Of a stretch of 64,000 nt of DNA, positions 60,080 through 64,000 are shown in pieces (the stretch's first letter is position 1; every line of letters starts with the position of its first letter). Source of the DNA: Lepiota brunneoincarnata (lineage: Eukaryota; Basidiomycota; Agaricomycetes; Agaricales; Agaricaceae); NCBI GenBank assembly GCA_023014365.1, contig JAEBUN010000002.1:3658001-3722000 (forward strand). Direction: 5' to 3'. A model generated the notes under the pieces. The model searched no databases, had not been told where the DNA came from, and saw only the letters and a list, made by a program, of their open reading frames with translations. The position numbers were made by a program, and so were the translations under genes.

Positions 60080-61657
60080 GGTTATGAATGACAAAGTGAC
60101 GGGCCTTATAAAACGGCCCGTGCGCGGTCTCTTCTCCTAGATGGCCTCAGCTCAGAATGCTTCGGAGAACATTAACTGAGAGCTCAACCTTGAATAGAGC
60201 GCTGTGATCTCTGTTGCATCGACATTTCAGGGAGTATGTGATCAGTGTGCGTGCCTTCTTCTAGTGACCTTGCCAATGAAGGTGAATGATCACGGGTTAT
60301 AAACATCGAAGGGCTGTGCTGCTATGATGATCATTGCAGCCGGTTCTCACGTCGAACATCCATGAAAATGTTACACGATGTTGGACTAACAACATCGGAC
60401 TGCGGAGCACATCCCAATGACGTGCCTCTACCATGATGTCCGCCCGGTGTGTCCAAAGGCATTCTCCTCTTCCTCCCGTCTGTAGAATAAAGTGCCACTC
60501 ATAGAGAATCGTATTAGGTGTGGAGCTTGCGGCGCGCGCGCAAACTCATTTTTTTATTTGGAAGGTTCCACGTGTGAAAGAGTGGAGGCCTCCTGCACTC
60601 TCTGCACTTGCAGCCTTATTTCTACTAACAAATATGTTATCTGGCCTTGGTTAAATACAAATCTGTCACCCCAAAAGCATTAAGATCCCTGCTGTGCACC
60701 CAATGGCAGTATCACTTCAAGCGACTGGCCATGTCTCCGGCCTCTGAGCTGGGCCCAAGTGTCCCAAAAGGCCCACAACAATAACCTCCAGGGCTCAGAG
60801 GACATCTAATACACTCCCAACCCAGAATCTGTACTGCAGGTCTTTGGACGGATTGGGACCAAGAAGCTATCGGAGGGTCCTAAAATCAACCAAATCTGGC
60901 TCAATATATATAAAATATGGAAAATCATGGCGAGCGCCAACGCCAGCGGGCATGTCTTGCGCCTTCTTTTGTGAGGAGGGGAATACGTCTGCGCTTGTGG
61001 CAGCACGCGCGCTCCCTCCTCACCATTGTCTTCCTTAGACAAGTATTTACTCTTTTCCATGGCACACTTTATGCTTCCTAGATAATTTCCAAATGATTCT
61101 CGTAGTATAAAATTTGGTGCTTGAGCACCTCGCTAGGGTAGACCCCCCCCCTGCTTCGGAAGTCCGTCACTTACCCCCCCTCCCTCCAAACCGCACTATC
61201 TTTACTCTTTCTCTCTCAATATTTACCCATTTATCCCTGCATTTGTGCCTCATGACGGACTAGGGCCCGAGTGATCGCTTCAGTCGATGACACTTGCATT
61301 TTTCCCTTTCATTCGTTATCACACTCGTTGACCGTTTTCTACCCGACTGCTTACCTCAAAGTTGCTCCTTGGGTCCATTTTGTGAGTAACACCTATTATT
61401 ATTTGTTTATACATACTTTCCAGCTTGCCCACCTCTAATCCCATCGCGTGGTCCCCAAACCCCCATACGAACCTGTCGGAGCCATTGGGGGACTCACGTT
61501 GTGGGGAAAATGATGCCGCATAACCGACTGCCACGTTACGCGGATTACTGGAGCGAACACCATGCCGATCCAGTCGTGACCTTGCACGATGGCCCTGATG
61601 CTGAAAAAGTCATTTCTACATAGACCTGACACGACAGTGGCACCGAGAGTTCCATAG
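60080..61657. other. intergenic, duplicated flanks
   Basis: The left part (60080-60760) matches 54000-54680; the right part (about 61080-61600) matches 50990-51530. There is no short NACHT gene between the second and third long copies, so that unit lost it or was duplicated without it. A C-run (about 61143-61150) and C/T tract follow a TATA-like GTATAAAAT at about 61106. Confidence 0.5.
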
Positions 61658-63870
61658 TCACAATTCGGGATATGGTACTAGATACTGGTACTTCCAAATC
61701 TCGTCTAAGCACCCGCTCGAAGTAAACAACACGTTTCGAGCCCGTCCGGAAAACTGTAGCAGTGGCGGAGGGCGAATGCTTTTGCAGGAACTCCAAGTCT
61801 AGCAACACTTGAGCCATTGACTCGGAGCATAACGGGTTCGCAGCAAAATATGTTCCCCAGTTGTTCTAAGCGTCGGACAGTTGGCGTTTGTCATTGTCGG
61901 ATATCACTGACCAACAGACTCACATCGTGCAAAATAAAACCAAAACCCCTGTCATCTACCATTGGCACAATTTGAGAGTAGGGGCAGGAAACATAAGTAG
62001 TATCTTCTTTATCGATCTGCGAGATCTGTACAGCATTGATTGGAATTGTATCCATGAACCCACAGGAGACGAGTTCGTCATGAAGGGACTGTACACAAGT
62101 TAGGAAAGTAAATCTATCAAGTAACTTGCTGAACGCACCATTTCAACCCTCACGCCGGTAAGGATAGAATTGATCAAATTGTCAGGATAGATGCCATAGC
62201 AAGCTAGGTCACCGAAGTCCATGGCCATGTAAATTTCGATAATCTTGGGCAGGCACTCGCGCTTCACATCCTTAGGACGCATACTCAAAGTCCTCCGTAA
62301 AATTGATCAGCCAGTAGAGCCGGGCCTGCCCGTCTTCGCCATGCCCCGTCGGCCAGCATAAAATGATGTTGGAACCCCGCAACTCTGGCGGATCTAGATA
62401 AACATGGACAGGGATATGTATCAGCTCAAATGATAATTTTCTACATTGGAAGTCTCACCGCCCTTGGTTGCCTCTTGCAGGACCCGCAGACTGCACCGGA
62501 GCAAACTGTTGTCTCTTTCCTGCGCTGATATCGAGAATGTACCTGATCTCTCTCGGTCGTATAGATATTCCTGAAACGAAGCATGAAAGAACGCCACCCT
62601 ATCGAAAACAGCAGCTTGGGGTGGTGGAATGTAAAGAACTGAATGGAGTTTCTGAAGGGCACCATACACGATGTGCTGTTTCAATCCTAAGAGTTTGGAG
62701 ATGAATGGAAGGCTTCTGTAACGGTAAAAGTGGCCTAATAAGCGCAGGGTTGTGGGAAGTGTGTCACCCGGAATCGCAGAGAGTATCCGTGTGTATAATG
62801 CGTCCAGAGCAGCCAACGGGTGCACCGACTTCCCACTCAATTTTGCAGACTTCTTTGTTTTGTCGATAACATCGAGAACTTGCTCCAGCTGAGATACAGG
62901 ATCGCCTCGTTCAGGATCATCGATGAACCTGATTACAGTTGCAGCGAAAGCGAAAAGACCCGATGCTGTCGTTGCCAATTTCAAGAACTGGCTTTCCATC
63001 GGCCATTGACTCATGAGAGGAAATGACGACGGATAGTTGTCTTTGATTTCTTCAAGTTTGTCCCGCAAGTAGCGCTCAACGTCCTCGCATGCCTGATTGG
63101 TGTCTATAGGGATTTCTTCCTTCAAACAGCATTCCTCAACAGTCGTGCGTGAGAACGCGGCTTGCAGGTGGGGCTCTGGGCGACTCGCGATGACCCAGAG
63201 AAGAGGGAGAGTGGGATGTTGGGTAACGAGTCGGAGAATTAACATGATTATTTCGGTTTGCTCCCGCTCACCGCTACATTCATCGAGGCCGTCGATCAGA
63301 ATAGACAGAGGCTCAGGTCCCTTGTATATCTTCAACTGGACGAAGGGTTTGATGATCAATCGCTTGAATTGTTCCCCCATTGACTTCTCCATTAGTTTAG
63401 GATCCCTTGCAAGCTCCCTGGCGATGAAGTCGCGGTAAACAGCATGCCCAATGGCTAATTGGTAAGCGATAGTGTTGAAGACGAGCTTTGGATTGTCACG
63501 ACGATTTGGTTTGGAAAAGAATAGCGTAGCACCAAGAGTGGTCCTGGAAGTGGACTCGGACTCAGATTCCGCAAGTGTCTGGACAATTGCTGATTTCCCG
63601 ACGCCGGCCGGTCCATACAGCCACAAGACCTTCTTTGGTGGCACTATGCTATGAAACCAACTCTGAACCCTCTGTAGGATGTCCAACCGTGTGTTGGGAT
63701 GACACTGGGGAGGGGGGTCGCGGGCTGAAGAATCAAACTCCGCGCCAGGGATCGTATGGGCGGCTAGCTTTTCCAATGCTGTGATCATTTCTCATTCAGC
63801 CATTGGAATCATGGCGCATACGGTACTCACAGTCATCATTCCCATAGTGATTACAGACATTCTCCACCAT
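61658..63870 (-). pseudogene. NACHT NLR-like gene, third copy, two frameshifts
   Basis: Same plan as its two relatives: first exon 63831-63870 (MVENVCNHYGNDD), main exon 62459-63778 with Walker A GPAGVGKS and Walker B LSILIDGLDEC, all open. In the third exon one extra T at about 62273 makes a TAA where the others have a Glu codon (ASEDVK). In the last exon an extra base at about 61706 shifts the LDEIWKYQYLVPYPEL end. The NACHT and winged-helix parts would still be made as a truncated protein of about 460 residues. Confidence 0.75.
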
Positions 63871-63899
63871 TGTTGGGTTATGAACAACAAAGTGGTGGG

Positions 63900-63911
63900 C
63901 CCTATAAAACG
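63900..63911. promoter_or_regulatory. conserved TATA-like block upstream of the long NACHT genes
   Basis: A CTATAAAACG-type motif lies 30-40 bp upstream of each minus-strand start (near 54011, 60107 and 63901). It points in the plus direction, so it is either an inverted core element or serves a plus-strand transcript. Conservation may only reflect recent duplication. Confidence 0.25.
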
Positions 63912-64000
63912 ATCCATGCGTGGTTTCTCTTCCTAGATAGTCTTAGGTCAGAAAACTTTGAAGAACATCAACTGAGAGCTCAACTTTGAATAGAGCGTCC

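Overview
The window is nuclear DNA of a filamentous basidiomycete, almost certainly an Agaricomycete. Genes are cut by many 47-65 bp GT..AG introns, including micro-exons. The gene content is also typical: NACHT and NB-ARC/TPR NLR-like proteins, a 'glycopeptide' family secreted protein, UstYa-like (DUF3328) proteins, fungal rhodopsin-type membrane proteins and an ATAD2/Yta7 ATPase. Species cannot be read from the sequence. All exon joins given here are hand-made from frame continuity and splice signals.

Layout. (1) 0-3.3 kb: a relic of an NLR tail and an intact nine-exon small secreted protein gene. (2) 3.5-35.7 kb: two diverged tandem copies of a block of about 15 kb (copy 1 about 3.57-17.91 kb, copy 2 about 17.91-35.7 kb) with internal shuffling. 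Each copy carried a non-coding block A, a small secreted exon-repeat protein with a 7-TM protein (block C), a proline iminopeptidase (block B), UstYa-like sequence (block D), and a second 7-TM protein followed by an NB-ARC/TPR NLR (block E). The copy junction lies inside the NLR: copy 1 keeps only its 5' part, copy 2 the whole gene. In most gene pairs one member is broken. (3) 36.4-41.2 kb: a 738-residue NACHT protein, another NLR relic and a fungal rhodopsin-like membrane protein. (4) 42.4-48.2 kb: a conserved island with the AAA-ATPase/bromodomain protein ATAD2/Yta7 and an O6-alkylguanine-DNA alkyltransferase that lacks its 5' end. (5) 48.25-64 kb: an NLR nursery, in which short + strand NACHT-only genes (two copies) alternate with longer - strand NACHT genes (three copies).

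How the genes may work together. The NACHT and NB-ARC proteins are expected to act as intracellular STAND-type sensors (allorecognition or defence in fungi). The most suggestive group is 21.3-29.3 kb: a secreted protein built from four degenerate proline-containing repeats, each on its own phase-1 exon, beside a 7-TM protein, a proline iminopeptidase and three UstYa-like gene pieces. UstYa-type enzymes modify repeat-containing secreted precursors in ascomycete dikaritin (ustiloxin-type) pathways, so a related ribosomal peptide system is a testable idea here, though not shown.

Three insertions of 229-300 bp with TG..CA-type ends (one end degraded) and 4-5 bp target duplications, at least two with an empty site in the paralogous copy, show retroelement activity after duplication. 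Many one-base frameshifts, including in normally conserved genes, mean some apparent pseudogenes could be assembly indels.
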